NCBI GenBank assembly: GCA_032718475.1
Contig: JAUCBJ010000684.1
Span: forward strand, 27,909 to 91,908
Source: Nemertoderma westbladi
Lineage: Eukaryota > Xenacoelomorpha > Nemertodermatida > Nemertodermatidae
Direction: 5' to 3'
Length of the DNA stretch: 64,000 bases
Every line of letters begins with the position of its first letter. The first letter of the stretch is position 1. A program made the translations under genes and the position numbers. Shown here in pieces: positions 1 through 10,188 of the stretch. Below the pieces are notes generated by a model. That model did not search any database. It was not told the origin of the DNA and saw only the letters and a program-made list of their open reading frames with translations.

Positions 1-312
1 AAGCGGGTCAGAGTAAAACGCGGATCCGGATCAGGATCCGGATTCTATCATTTAACATTGTCCCTATGGAAGTCGACTGAATTTACATTTTTAGGGTGTA
101 ATCTGCGGATCCGTGCACTGCTAAATTTACCGAATCCGTAACCGAGTGTAAAACGCGGATTGGCTTTTTTTTTCGATCCGGAACGGAGTGTAAAACGCGG
201 ATTCATGTTGTAGGCTAAATCCTGAATGGAGTGTAAAACGCGGATTCATATTTCTACTGAATCCGGGATTGGGTGTAAAATACGGATTCAGGTTTATTAC
301 AAAATGTTATTG

Positions 313-2372
313 GATCCGGGAAGGGGTGTAAAACACGGATTCAAGTTTATTACCAAGTTTTATTGGATCCGGGACGGGGTGTAAAACTCGGATTCAAGTT
401 TATTACCAAAGTGTTACTGGATCCGGGGAGGGGTGTAAAACGCGGATTCGGGTTAATTACAAAGTGTTTCTGGATCCGGGACGGGGTGTAAAACGCGGAT
501 TCAAGTTTATTACCAAGTTTTATTGGATCCGGGACGGGGTGTAAAACTCGGATTCAAGTTTATTACCAAGTGTTACTGGATCCGGGAGGGGTGTAAAACT
601 CGGATTCAAGTTTATTACCAAAGTGTTACTGGATCCGGGGAGGGGTGTAAAACGCGGATTCGGGTTAATTACAAAGTGTTTCTGGATCCGGGACGGGGTG
701 TAAAACGCGGATTCAAGTTTATTACCAAGTTTTATTGGATCCGGGACGGGGTGTAAAACGCGGATTCAAGTTTATTACTAAGTTTTATTGGATCCGGGAA
801 GGGGTGTAAAATGCGGATTCATGTTTATTACCAAGTTTTATTGGATCCGGGACGGGGTGTAAAACGCGGATTCAAGTTTATTACCAAGTTTTATTGGATC
901 CGGGACGGGGTGTAAAACGCGGATTCAAGTTTATTACCAAGTTTTATTGGATCCGGGACGGGGTGTAAAACTCGGATTCAAGTTTATTACCAAAGTGTTA
1001 CTGGATCCGGGGAGGGGTGTAAAACGCGGATTCGGGTTAATTACAAAGTTTTATTGGATCCGGGACGGGGTGTAAAATGCGGACTCATGTTTATTACCAA
1101 GTTTTATTGGATCCGGGACGGGGTGTAAAACTCGGATTCAAGTTTATTACCAAAGTGTTACTGGATCCGGGGAGGGGTGTAAAACGCGGATTCAAGTTTA
1201 TTACCAAGTTTTATTGGATCCGGGACGGGGTGTAAAACGCGGATTCAAGTTTATTACTAAGTTTTATTGGATCCGGGAAGGGGTGTAAAATGCGGACTCA
1301 TGTTTATTACCAAGTTTTATTGGATCCGGGACGGGGTGTAAAATGCGGACTCATGTTTATTACCAAGTTTTATTGGATCCGGGACGGGGTGTAAAACTCG
1401 GATTCAAGTTTATTACCAAAGTGTTACTGGATCCGGGGAGGGGTGTAAAACGCGGATTCGGGTTAATTACAAAGTGTTTCTGGATCCGGGACGGGGTGTA
1501 AAACGCGGATTCAAGTTTATTACCAAGTTTTATTGGATCCGGGACGGGGTGTAAAACGCGGATTCAAGTTTATTACCAAGTTTTATTGGATCCGGGACGG
1601 GGTGTAAAACTCGGATTCAAGTTTATTACCAAAGTGTTACTGGATCCGGGGAGGGGTGTAAAACGCGGATTCGGGTTAATTACAAAGTGTTTCTGGATCC
1701 GGGACGGGGTGTAAAACGCGGATTCAAGTTTATTACCAAGTTTTATTGGATCCGGGACGGGGTGTAAAACGCGGATTCAAGTTTATTACTAAGTTTTATT
1801 GGATCCGGGAGGGGTGTAAAACGCGGATTCAAGTTATTACCAAAGTGTTACTGATCCGGGAAGGGGTGTAAAACGCGGATTCGGGTTAATTACAAAGTGT
1901 TTCTGGATCCGGGACGGGGTGTAAAACGCGGATTCAAGTTTATTACCAAGTTTTATTGGATCCGGGACGGGGTGTAAAATGCGGATTCAAGTTTATTACC
2001 AAGTTTTATTGGATCCGGGACGGGGTGTAAAACGCGGATTCAAGTTTATTACCAAGTTTTATTGGATCCGGGAGGGGTGTAAAACGCGGATTCGGGTTAA
2101 TTACAAAGTGTTTCTGGATCCGGGACGGGGTGTAAAATGCGGATTCAAGTTTATTACCAAGTTTTATTGGATCCGGGACGGGGTGTAAAATGCGGATTCA
2201 AGTTTATTACCAAGTTTTATTGGATCCGGGACGGGGTGTAAAACGCGAATTCAAGTTTATTACCAAGTTTTACCCGGGACGGGGTGTAAAACGCGGATTC
2301 GGGTTAATTACAAAGTGTTTCTGGATCCGGACGGGGTGTAAAACGCGGATTCAAGTTAATTAGTAAGTTTTA
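313..2372 (+). repeat. 53-bp minisatellite, left foldback arm
   Basis: About 39 tandem units of 53 bp. Each contains GGATCCGGGACGGGGTGTAA followed by AACGCGGATTCAAGTTTATT and a short ACCAAGTTTTATT tail. Variants (AAGTGTTACTGG, GGGTTAATTACAAAGTG) recur in blocks, which points to amplification of multi-unit segments. The unit is not a multiple of three, and the short reading frames inside it are not genes. Confidence 0.93.
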
Positions 2373-2395
2373 ATGAACATTTTGTAAAACGCATA

Positions 2396-2984
2396 TGCAA
2401 TGAAGGCGCAGACCCTCATCTAGTTACAATTATTAATTAGTACAATGTTTATTGTTCTTTAGTAACTTTTCTTTCTTTAATAACCAGAGATTAATACCAG
2501 GATAATTAATTTTATCATAGACTACTATGCAAACGTAGGCAGTTTAACTTAAAAACATAGAAAATCGTTTTAGACCGTATTTCGTCTTTAAAAATGATAA
2601 GAAATTATACTGAACAGTTCAGCCTCCATAAATTACGAAGGCAGCACGCTTGCAAGGCCGCTTGCAAGGCAAATAGAGTACGCTATGATGCAGTACAAAC
2701 TACCGCCAGCTAGGCAGAACAGTGATTCTTGTTTGTAAGGGAGGTTGGGATGGATAAGCCAATCAGGGAACAGGACAGTAATCCTACCATACAATTGTCT
2801 ACAGAGCCGCTCTACCAGAGAGGTCACGTTCCCACGGTAGTAGTTTTTCAGCTAATCAATATCTAATAAAGTCTGACGGCTAAGCATCACCATCGCCCTT
2901 ATTAATAATTCATTGGGAAGCATTGACCCCTATTAAGGTGTCCCCCAGAGCCGGATTAAGCTTATGTGTGGCCCCTAGGCATAG
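2396..2984. other. Loop of the foldback element, no gene seen
   Basis: AT-rich spacer between the inverted arms. The only open frame of any length (2633-2827, minus strand) has no recognisable motif. No transposase remnant was found. Confidence 0.6.
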
Positions 2985-3832
2985 AACAATAAAACTTTGT
3001 AATTAACGTAAATCCGTGTTTTACACTCCATTCCGGATCCAACAAAACTTGGTAATTAACGTAAATCCATGTTTTACACTCCATTCCGGATCCAATAAAA
3101 CGTAGTAATTAACGTAAATCCGTGTTTTACACTCCATTCCGGATCCAACAAAACTTGGTAATTAACGAAAATCCGTGTTTTACACTCCATTCCGGATCCA
3201 ATAAAACGTAGTAATTAACGAAAATCCGTGTTTTACACTCCATTCCGGATCCAATAAAACTTTGTAATTAACGTAAATCCGTGTTTTACACTCCATTCCG
3301 GATCCAACAAAACTTGGTAATTAACGAAAATCCGTGTTTTACACTCCATTCCGGATCCAATAAAACGTAGTAATTAACGAAAATCCGTGTTTTACACTCC
3401 ATTCCGGATCCAATAAAACTTTGTAATTAACGTAAATCCGTGTTTTACACTCCATTCCGGATCCAATAAAACGTAGTAATTAACGTAAATCCGTGTTTTA
3501 CACTCCATTCCGGATCCAACAAAACTTGGTAATTAACGTAAATCCATGTTTTACACTCCATTCCGGATCCAATAAAACGTAGTAATTAACGTAAATCCGT
3601 GTTTTACACTCCATTCCGGATCCAACAAAACTTGGTAATTAACGAAAATCCGTGTTTTACACTCCATTCCGGATCCAATAAAACGTAGTAATTAACGAAA
3701 ATCCGTGTTTTACACTCCATTCCGGATCCAATAAAACTTGGTAATTAACGAAAATCCGTGTTTTACACTCCATTCCGGATCCAATAAAACTTGGTAATTA
3801 ACGAAAATCCGTATTTTACACTCCATTCCGGA
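2985..3832 (-). repeat. 53-bp minisatellite, right foldback arm (inverted)
   Basis: About 16 units of the same 53-bp repeat as 313-2372, in reverse orientation (TCCGTGTTTTACACTCCATT then CCGGATCCAATAAAACTTGG). These units carry ATGGAGTGTAAAACACGG where the left arm has ACGGGGTGTAAAACGCGG. Units within an arm resemble each other more than they resemble the opposite arm, so the two arrays were homogenised separately after the foldback formed. Confidence 0.92.
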
Positions 3833-5028
3833 TTCACAAAATATATGAATCCGCGTTTTACACTGCAATACGGATTGCGTATTTCAGAATCCGCATATTA
3901 CACTCAGTTACGGATTGTATGTAAATCCGGATCCGCCTTTTACACTCGCAAATCCGGGTCCTGATCCGTATCAGGATCCTGAATCCGGATCCGGATCCGC
4001 GTTTTACACCTACCCCCCTAAAGCTTTCAGCTTTCGGAATTTAGTTAGATTTTATTTGAAGTCAACTATTTAAAAAAATCCGTTGACTAACAAGTTAAAT
4101 AAAACCACTTTAACTAAATAACATCAAATGATAACTTAATAGTTGAAATGTCAACTAGTTGAACAGCACTGTTTGTTACTTTAACTTTATTCCCACTTAA
4201 ATAAGGATATTGAATTATATAATAATGATAATGAATAGGGATGTCCCGGAATCGATATTTTGATTCCGGCCGGAACCGGAACCGGAATTCAACATGCCGG
4301 AATATTCCGGCCGGAATTCCGGCCTGAACCGGATATTGTGAAATTAGTGAAATACAATAAATGACCCAGGAAATTTTATAATTTTTTATGAAACAAATGA
4401 ATTTTTTTAATTTCTACAGTAAGTTTGTTAATGAGATGACTCAGAACCTTGGGGGAATTAAGGTGGGTGGAGTGGAGAATGACCTGAGCTGTTTGTTACG
4501 GCCTATCGCGTCATTAGATCCTTTGGTGCAATATCCTGGTGTCTTTAAGGGAAAGGAGCATGTTACAGTGACATGTTATTCGAACCAAAACAATAAACGA
4601 GGCCAATAGTACATGTTACAGTTTAATTATTGCTGGGAATAAATATATTTATGGTAAGAAATGGATTTGCTGTAAATAGAAATTAAACTACTAAATTATG
4701 TAGCACCTACGACGCGGTCTGAACTAACGACCACTCGCAGGACCTGTACGTATTGTAATAACGTTTTATATTTATATTAGTTTTAGGTTAAAGTAGTAAT
4801 TGTAATTGTGTTAATCGTTAATCGAGTTTCATTGCTAACTAAGGTTGGCAATTTATTTAGCCTCCTGTAATTATCATATTATTTAATAATTAATGCAAAG
4901 TAAAATAATATAAAATCAATGTAAAATAATTTAAATTCAATGTAAAATATTGTAAGATCAATGTAAAATAATGTAAATTCAATCTAAAAAACGCCATTTT
5001 ATAAGCAAATTGGAAAAACCACCCGCTA

Positions 5029-5351
5029 AGGCCCGTGCTCCACTGGTAAGTCTTATCAAGTCTTAGTCAGAATAAATTATGAAACACATTGGTTTCAATG
5101 TTAGCGTCTCCACTGGTAAATCGTAAGTTACGACTGTGATTATGACCCATGTTCCATCTTTTGACATGAATCATGTGTTATATCCGGAAAGATGCCTCTG
5201 ATTGGTTACTTTGGGTATAATAAATATGCAGTAAATGTGAGTCGCACCTTATTTTTTTTATCAAATGACTTATGACTTATGTTACCAATGGAGCCAGGAG
5301 CCATTCATTTTGACATTCTGACTAAGCGACTTACCAGTGGAGCACGGGCCT
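5029..5351. mobile_element. MITE-like inverted-repeat element nested in hAT
   Basis: Terminal inverted repeat AGGCCCGTGCTCCACTGG plus TAAGTC at both ends of a 323-bp unit. The interior is AT-rich with no ORF. The bases outside (TA left, AA right) do not give a clean target duplication, so the superfamily is not assigned. Confidence 0.7.
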
Positions 5352-5597
5352 AATGATGCATTTCATAAAATATCTTCAGAACGACAAAGGGTTTAATTAG
5401 TTAATGTAAATTAAAAGGGTTATTTTGAATTGAATTGTATATGAATACTACTTAAGTGGTGTAACAGATGGTGGGACCATTTAGTTTGATTACCAGGTAA
5501 AAAATTTTTGGAAATGTGTTACATACCCATCCAAGACTGAATTCACTGTAATAAACAGGGTGGCTGTGAATTTTCCCTCGTTACATAGGTTAGTTAG

Positions 5598-5745
5598 GTT
5601 CCACCTTGGTGTAATGGTTGCATTGAATTCCAATCTATCTGGAGGTCGTGGGTTCGATCCCTGCATGTGGGCCAAGGCAGTTTTCGATTCAGCACGAATG
5701 GTTTGAAGGGGCTAACCAGGGGGCATCTATGCCTTGCATCCAAAT
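5598..5745 (+). mobile_element. tRNA-derived SINE, family a, copy 1
   Basis: Seen: a pol III A-box-like stretch (TTGGTGTAATGGTTGC) followed about 45 bp later by a B box (GGTTCGATCCC), then a tail with TTTTCGATTCAGCACGAATG and CCTTGCATCC. The same head and tail recur inverted at 13668-13795, which makes this a dispersed family and not a tRNA gene. It sits inside the hAT element, so it was inserted later. Confidence 0.7.
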
Positions 5746-6007
5746 GTTAGCTCTAACGGTCAAAGAAAACTTTATTTCTATACTTTTTTACAAGTGTTGA
5801 AAAGTATCTTAAACTAATTGGTAATATTGTGTAAAAAATATATAAATGTTGATAATAATTTAACAAACTAATTGCAGCTATTAAACTAGATATGAACCTT
5901 GTAATTCCGGTAAAATTCCGGCCGGAATTGACCCCATTCCGGCAATTCCGGCCGGAACCGGAATCGGGCAAAAACCGCCGGAATTCCGGGACATCCCTAA
6001 TAATGAA

Positions 6008-7916
6008 CCACAGTAAAGGTACAATATACAATAATATATGATATTATCGAAACAAACAAAATTATTAATAATATAGTATATTATATTTTATTTATTGAAA
6101 TATATAATGCTTAAAAGCAATTTTTTAATTTATACATAAGTTGTAATAATCCGTTAGACTGTCGCACAGCAAATAGGTAGATCGTTCCAGATTACTGGGG
6201 CTAGAGAGTAAATAGATTGAGTTCGGAATTTTAGCCCATTCACATGGAAAGCATCCCCATGGGGGGGGGGGGGGGCTTATTTTACGGATATACTTAAGGA
6301 GAGGTTGGCTGCTTGAGAGACGGATACGAAATTGTATGGTTAACTGTGTCTTTGATATCTATCGAGAGTAGAAAAAATTGTTATTTTTTTATTTATATAG
6401 ATATGATTGAAACATTTTTTAAGCATAAGTTTGCTATATGTTTAAATACATGCTGCATATAAATACAATGCAGCTTTTATCGATTGTTCTAGAACATGAA
6501 ATTGTTTAATTAAAAGTTAACATGTTCTAGAACATATTAAGATATAATACCAAGAAATTTCAAGTTTTTATCACGAGCGAATGAATGCTACAATACCAAC
6601 GAGTGGAAAAGTCAACACGCGAGGGCAGGATATCTGAATTTCACCCAAGAAAATCAGTGGAAAATCTTGTTTTCCGTTACGTTTTTATTTCGAGTATGAA
6701 GTTTTATTTTAAAAAATAATCACCAGCGTTATATATCACTATATCCTTTAATTTATTAGCTGTAGAACCTCAGAAAACTCGACATCCTCAATGAAATTGT
6801 CGAGCACGTCTATATCGCCAAGAAGGATATTACTATTGGGTTATTTTTAGGCTAATTGTTACTATTAATTACTTCATTGACAGTTAAAGACCGACAATTT
6901 TTCGCGGGAGGTTTAAATTGATATGCGTTTTAGTCGGAATATTTATTTAACGTTTTTGTGCCACTCATAATGGCATTTTTAATCAAATTGTTTGAAATTT
7001 TCAGTGAATGGTCTTGACATGTTGACCAATAAAATATATTGACAGAATTTTAAAATTTGGAGTTAAGTTGTGTTTTGGACCGACAATTTGAAAAATTAAA
7101 AAAATATACTTTTTGGTCAGATAAAATAATCAAAATTATGTCTTTAGAAATGTTTTATTGGTCAATATCTCTAAGACCAGTAGACCATTCACTGAAACTG
7201 AAATTTTCCGTGAAAATCATACGAACGAACCAATAGATAACATATAAATGTTTCATTTTAATGCATATATTATATTTGTGTCTCGTAACAGAGCCTCATG
7301 CTGCGCGAAGGCCACACGAACGTGTAACCTCTGAGAATTATTGTAGCCTATCAAGTATAAATTGTAAAGACCCCCTTTTATTAATAATTCATAAATTTAT
7401 ATAATTTAACTATTTTACGACGGTCGAAGGATTTATTTTAAGGTGTACAAGGTAGTGGGTGTGGCAGGAAAGTGCGATCTGTTTGTGCAACTTAGTTAGT
7501 AATTACGGGGAGCAGTTAAACATGATATTATTTCTTTATAAAGACCTGTAGTACCACGATGTGGTCGACAGGTGGCTGGGTGGATGTCATTTAGATTCTA
7601 GTCTCGGTTAATATAATTTGTTTTTTCCATTTTGTTTAATAAAACGATATGGTTAACCGTGTCAAATTGTGTTTTTTGCTTACTTTTTTTTATCCAATAA
7701 TAAAATATATTCATTTTTAGATAATTATCATGAAAATTAGTGAAAAAGGTTAGATTAATTCACTCACTTTAAAAATATTTGTGAGAAAAAATGGATTTTC
7801 AAATAAAAAGTCTCACATTAATAATTTATTTCTAACTGAGTAATAAATTATATCTATTGTAGTTCCCTACCTTCCAGGGTTGTTATTAATTGATTATTAT
7901 TAATTAATATTAACAG
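6008..7916. other. AT-rich non-coding DNA, probable RACGAP1 intron
   Basis: No exon was recognised. Notable content: a 15-base G run near 6259; the palindrome ATGTTCTAGAACAT, seen whole near 6520 and in part near 6487; and an inverted repeat (TTTCAGTGAATGGTCT near 6999, TTTATTGGTCAATATC and its continuation near 7155-7195) suggesting a decayed MITE. If RACGAP1 runs left to right, this lies in the intron before its last coding exon. Confidence 0.5.
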
Positions 7917-8579
7917 ATCACGGAACTGAAGGAAGCGTTTCTGCGCGGTAAGATCTGCGGTAAGGAAGTGAGTAAATACGACGTCCACGTCGTGTGCGGA
8001 GCCCTCAAGGACTTCCTGCGAAACCTGAACGAACCGCTGGTAACGTACGCGCTGCACCCCGCGTTCCTGGACGCCGGTTCCTCCGGCAACCGGTCGGACG
8101 CGGAGCGGCTGGTCAACCAACTCCCCCCGGCGAACCGACACACACTAGCCATGCTGATGCTGCACTTCCAGCAGATCGCCGACGTCCCCGAGATCAAGAT
8201 GGGCGTGTCAAACCTCGCCAAGACGTTCGGGCCAACGATAATAGGTTACCGCGACAACCGGGACATGTTGAACGTGACCATGCGACAGCAACCCGTTCTG
8301 GAACTCCTCATGGGTCTGGGCCCCGGGTTCTGGGCGGGTCTGCTGAAGGGCGAGGAGGGCGGTACGGGCGATTACTACGGGACGCCCCGGACGCCCGAGC
8401 AGTTGGGTCCGGTGTCCGACAGTATGCTCGGACCGGTGACCCGCTCCGGGGTGAAGAAGACCCCCTCGGCCAGCGGGAGGGCTAAACATTTCCTCGGTTT
8501 TACTCCCAAGAGTTCCCACGGGACCGGGAAGTCGGCTCGAATTAATAAGGACCATTACGAGAACCCGACATTGAGGTAG
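7917..8579 (+). CDS. RACGAP1: RACGAP1/CYK-4-like, last coding exon (RhoGAP C-terminal half)
   Basis: Starts after the acceptor TTAACAG at 7916 in phase 0 and encodes 220 residues to the TAG at 8577-8579. It begins ITELKEAFLRGK and holds the second half of a RhoGAP domain: LKDFLRNLNEPL, LPPANRHTLAMLMLHFQQ, and NLAKTFGPTII with the conserved Asn and Lys. The tail contains MLGPVTRS and KKTPSASGR, matching the LLGPVTTP/KTPSSSS region of animal RACGAP1, which carries phosphorylation sites in that protein. Known role: centralspindlin subunit, binds MKLP1, controls Rho and Rac at the midzone in cytokinesis. The arginine finger and the N-terminal coiled coil and C1 domain would lie in upstream exons, which I could not find. 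Codon use is very GC-rich against AT-rich flanks. Confidence 0.88.
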   Translation: MTELKEAFLRGKICGKEVSKYDVHVVCGALKDFLRNLNEPLVTYALHPAFLDAGSSGNRSDAERLVNQLPPANRHTLAMLMLHFQQIADVPEIKMGVSNLAKTFGPTIIGYRDNRDMLNVTMRQQPVLELLMGLGPGFWAGLLKGEEGGTGDYYGTPRTPEQLGPVSDSMLGPVTRSGVKKTPSASGRAKHFLGFTPKSSHGTGKSARINKDHYENPTLR

Positions 8580-8582
8580 ATA

Positions 8583-8660
8583 GTTGATATTATTGTGAAC
8601 GTTTTATGTTCTAGAACGGAGATGGTTGACATTATTGTGAACGTTTTATGTTCTAGAACG
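8583..8660 (+). repeat. 36-bp direct repeat just after the RACGAP1 stop
   Basis: Two copies of a 36-bp segment starting GTTGAYATTATTGTGAACG and ending TTCTAGAACG (8583-8618 and 8625-8660), separated by 6 bp. They lie in the presumed 3' UTR and look like a recent tandem duplication. No AATAAA signal is evident nearby. Confidence 0.8.
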
Positions 8661-8793
8661 ACCTGTTTTTGGCAAGTGAATTAATATGTTACCGGATGAT
8701 CAGGTGTCAGGCAATAGGATGAAAGGAAGGAATTACAGTAATCTGGATAGTATTTACAGCGTTTCTCACTAAATGTTAACTTATTATACATCT

Positions 8794-9963
8794 ATTTGTG
8801 GCTCAGTCCGTAGTTATGGGTTTGTGGCTCAGTCCGTAGTTAGGGGTTTGTGGCTCAGTCCGTAGTTATGGGTTTGTGGCTCAGTCCGTAGTTAGGGGTT
8901 TGTGGCTCAGTCCGTAGTTAAGGGGTTTGTGGCTCAGTCCGTAGTTAGGGGTTTGTGGCTCAGTCCGTAGTTAGGGGTTTGTGGCTCAGTCCGTAGTTAA
9001 GGGGTTTGTGGCTCAGTCCGTAGTTAGGGGTTTGTGGCTCAGTCCATAGTTAGGGGTTTATGGCTCAGTCCGTAGTTAGGGGTTTGTGGCTCAGTCCGTA
9101 GTTAGGGGTTTATGGCTCAGTCCGTAGTTAGGGGTTTGTGGCTCAGTCCGTAGTTATGGGTTTGTGGCTCAGTCCGTAGTTAGGGGTTTGTGGCTCAGCC
9201 CTAGTTAGAGGTTTGTGGCTCAGTCCGTAGTTAGGGGTTTGTGGCTCAGTCCGTAGTTAGGGGTTTGTGGCTCAGTCCGTAGTTAGGGGTTTGTGGCTCA
9301 GTCCGTAGTTAGGAGTTTGTGGCTCAGTCCGTAGTTAGGGGTTTGTGGCTCAGTCCGTAGTTAGGGGTTTGTGGCTCAGTCCGTAGTTAGGGGTTTGTGG
9401 CTCAGTCCGTAGTTAGGGGTTTGTGGCTCAGTCCGTAGTTAGGAGTTTGTGGCTCAGTCCGTAGTTAGGGGTTTGTGGCTCAGTCCGTAGTTAGGGGTTT
9501 GTGGCTCAGTCCGTAGTTAGGGGTTTGTGGCTCAGTCCGTAGTTAGGGGTTTGTGGCTCAGTCCGTAGTTAGGGGTTTGTGGCTCAGTCCGTAGTTAGGG
9601 GTTTGTGGCTCAGTCCGTAGTTAGGGGTTTGTGGCTCAGTCCGTAGTTAGGGGTTTGTGGCTCAGTCCGTAGTTAGGGGTTTGTGGCTCAGTCCGTAGTT
9701 AGGGGTTTGTGGCTCAGTCCGTAGTTAGGGGTTTGTGGCTCAGCCCTAGTTAGAGGTTTGTGGCTCAGTCCGTAGTTAGGGGTTTGTGGCTCAGTCCGTA
9801 GTTAGGGGTTTGTGGCTCAGTCCGTAGTTAGGGGTTTGTGGCTCAGTCCGTAGTTAGGGGTTTGTGGCTCAGTCCGTAGTTAGGGGTTTGTGGCTCAGTC
9901 CGTAGTTAGGGGTTTGTGGCTCAGTCCGTAGTTAGGGGTTTGTGGCTCAGTCCGTAGTTAGGA
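8794..9963 (+). repeat. 26-bp minisatellite
   Basis: About 45 tandem copies of TTTGTGGCTCAGTCCGTAGT plus TAGGGG. Variation is low (TTATGGG, TTAAGGGG, TTAGGAG, and a 24-bp form with CAGCCCTAGTTAGAGG repeated at two places), so the array is young or well homogenised. Nearly every unit contains TTAGGG. The unit length is not a multiple of three and no ORF runs through it. Confidence 0.95.
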
Positions 9964-10188
9964 AGTTTCCGTGTTTTCATTACTAGTAGGGAAAGGAACG
10001 TTTGCATTCTCTTTTAGGTGATTGACATACGTTGCAGCCTAGTTTTTATAAAACGAAACTTTTAATAGGTCTAATATTGTGACGAGGTTATTTCCCGCTC
10101 ACAATTGGGCTCAATTATTAGTTAGGGTTGGATTTATTTTCCAACTTCAAATTATTCTTTTAATTATTCCAACATGATTTCGCATTCG
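9964..10188. other. Spacer between two minisatellites
   Basis: 225 bp of unique AT-rich sequence. No gene or element recognised. Confidence 0.5.

Larger units (their letters stand above)
12..4012. mobile_element. Foldback element with minisatellite arms
   Basis: Seen: the first 2.4 kb and the stretch from 2985 to 4012 are inverted copies of each other. Both ends carry GTAAAACGCGGATCCGGATC, read inward. From there each arm passes through irregular spacers that repeat the motif GTGTAAAACGCGGATTC and then into a regular 53-bp tandem array. The loop (2396-2984) has no recognisable gene. Known: foldback-type DNA transposons and some P- or Mutator-like elements have long inverted arms with internal tandem repeats. 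Inference: this is a non-autonomous DNA transposon whose arm motif is a repeated transposase-binding site. The left end lies so close to the window edge that no target duplication can be defined. A second element at 61808-63993 uses the same GTAAAACGCGGATCC motif. Confidence 0.7.
4236..5999. mobile_element. Non-autonomous hAT element
   Basis: Seen: terminal inverted repeats TAGGGATGTCCCGGAAT at both ends, flanked by a perfect 8-bp direct repeat ATAATGAA (4228-4235 and 6000-6007). Subterminal regions are dense in GGCCGGAATTCCGG-type palindromes. Known: 8-bp duplications and a T/CAGGG start are diagnostic for hAT transposons. No transposase ORF is visible in the 1.76 kb. It has been invaded by a smaller inverted-repeat element (5029-5351) and a SINE (5598-5745). 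Confidence 0.88.

Noticed and set aside
5600..5675. tRNA-like sequence with a good B box
   Set aside because: The same head and tail occur inverted at 13.7 kb; it is a SINE and does not fold as a complete tRNA.
8794..9963. CRISPR-like array
   Set aside because: Units are head to tail with no unique spacers and the DNA is animal; it is a minisatellite.
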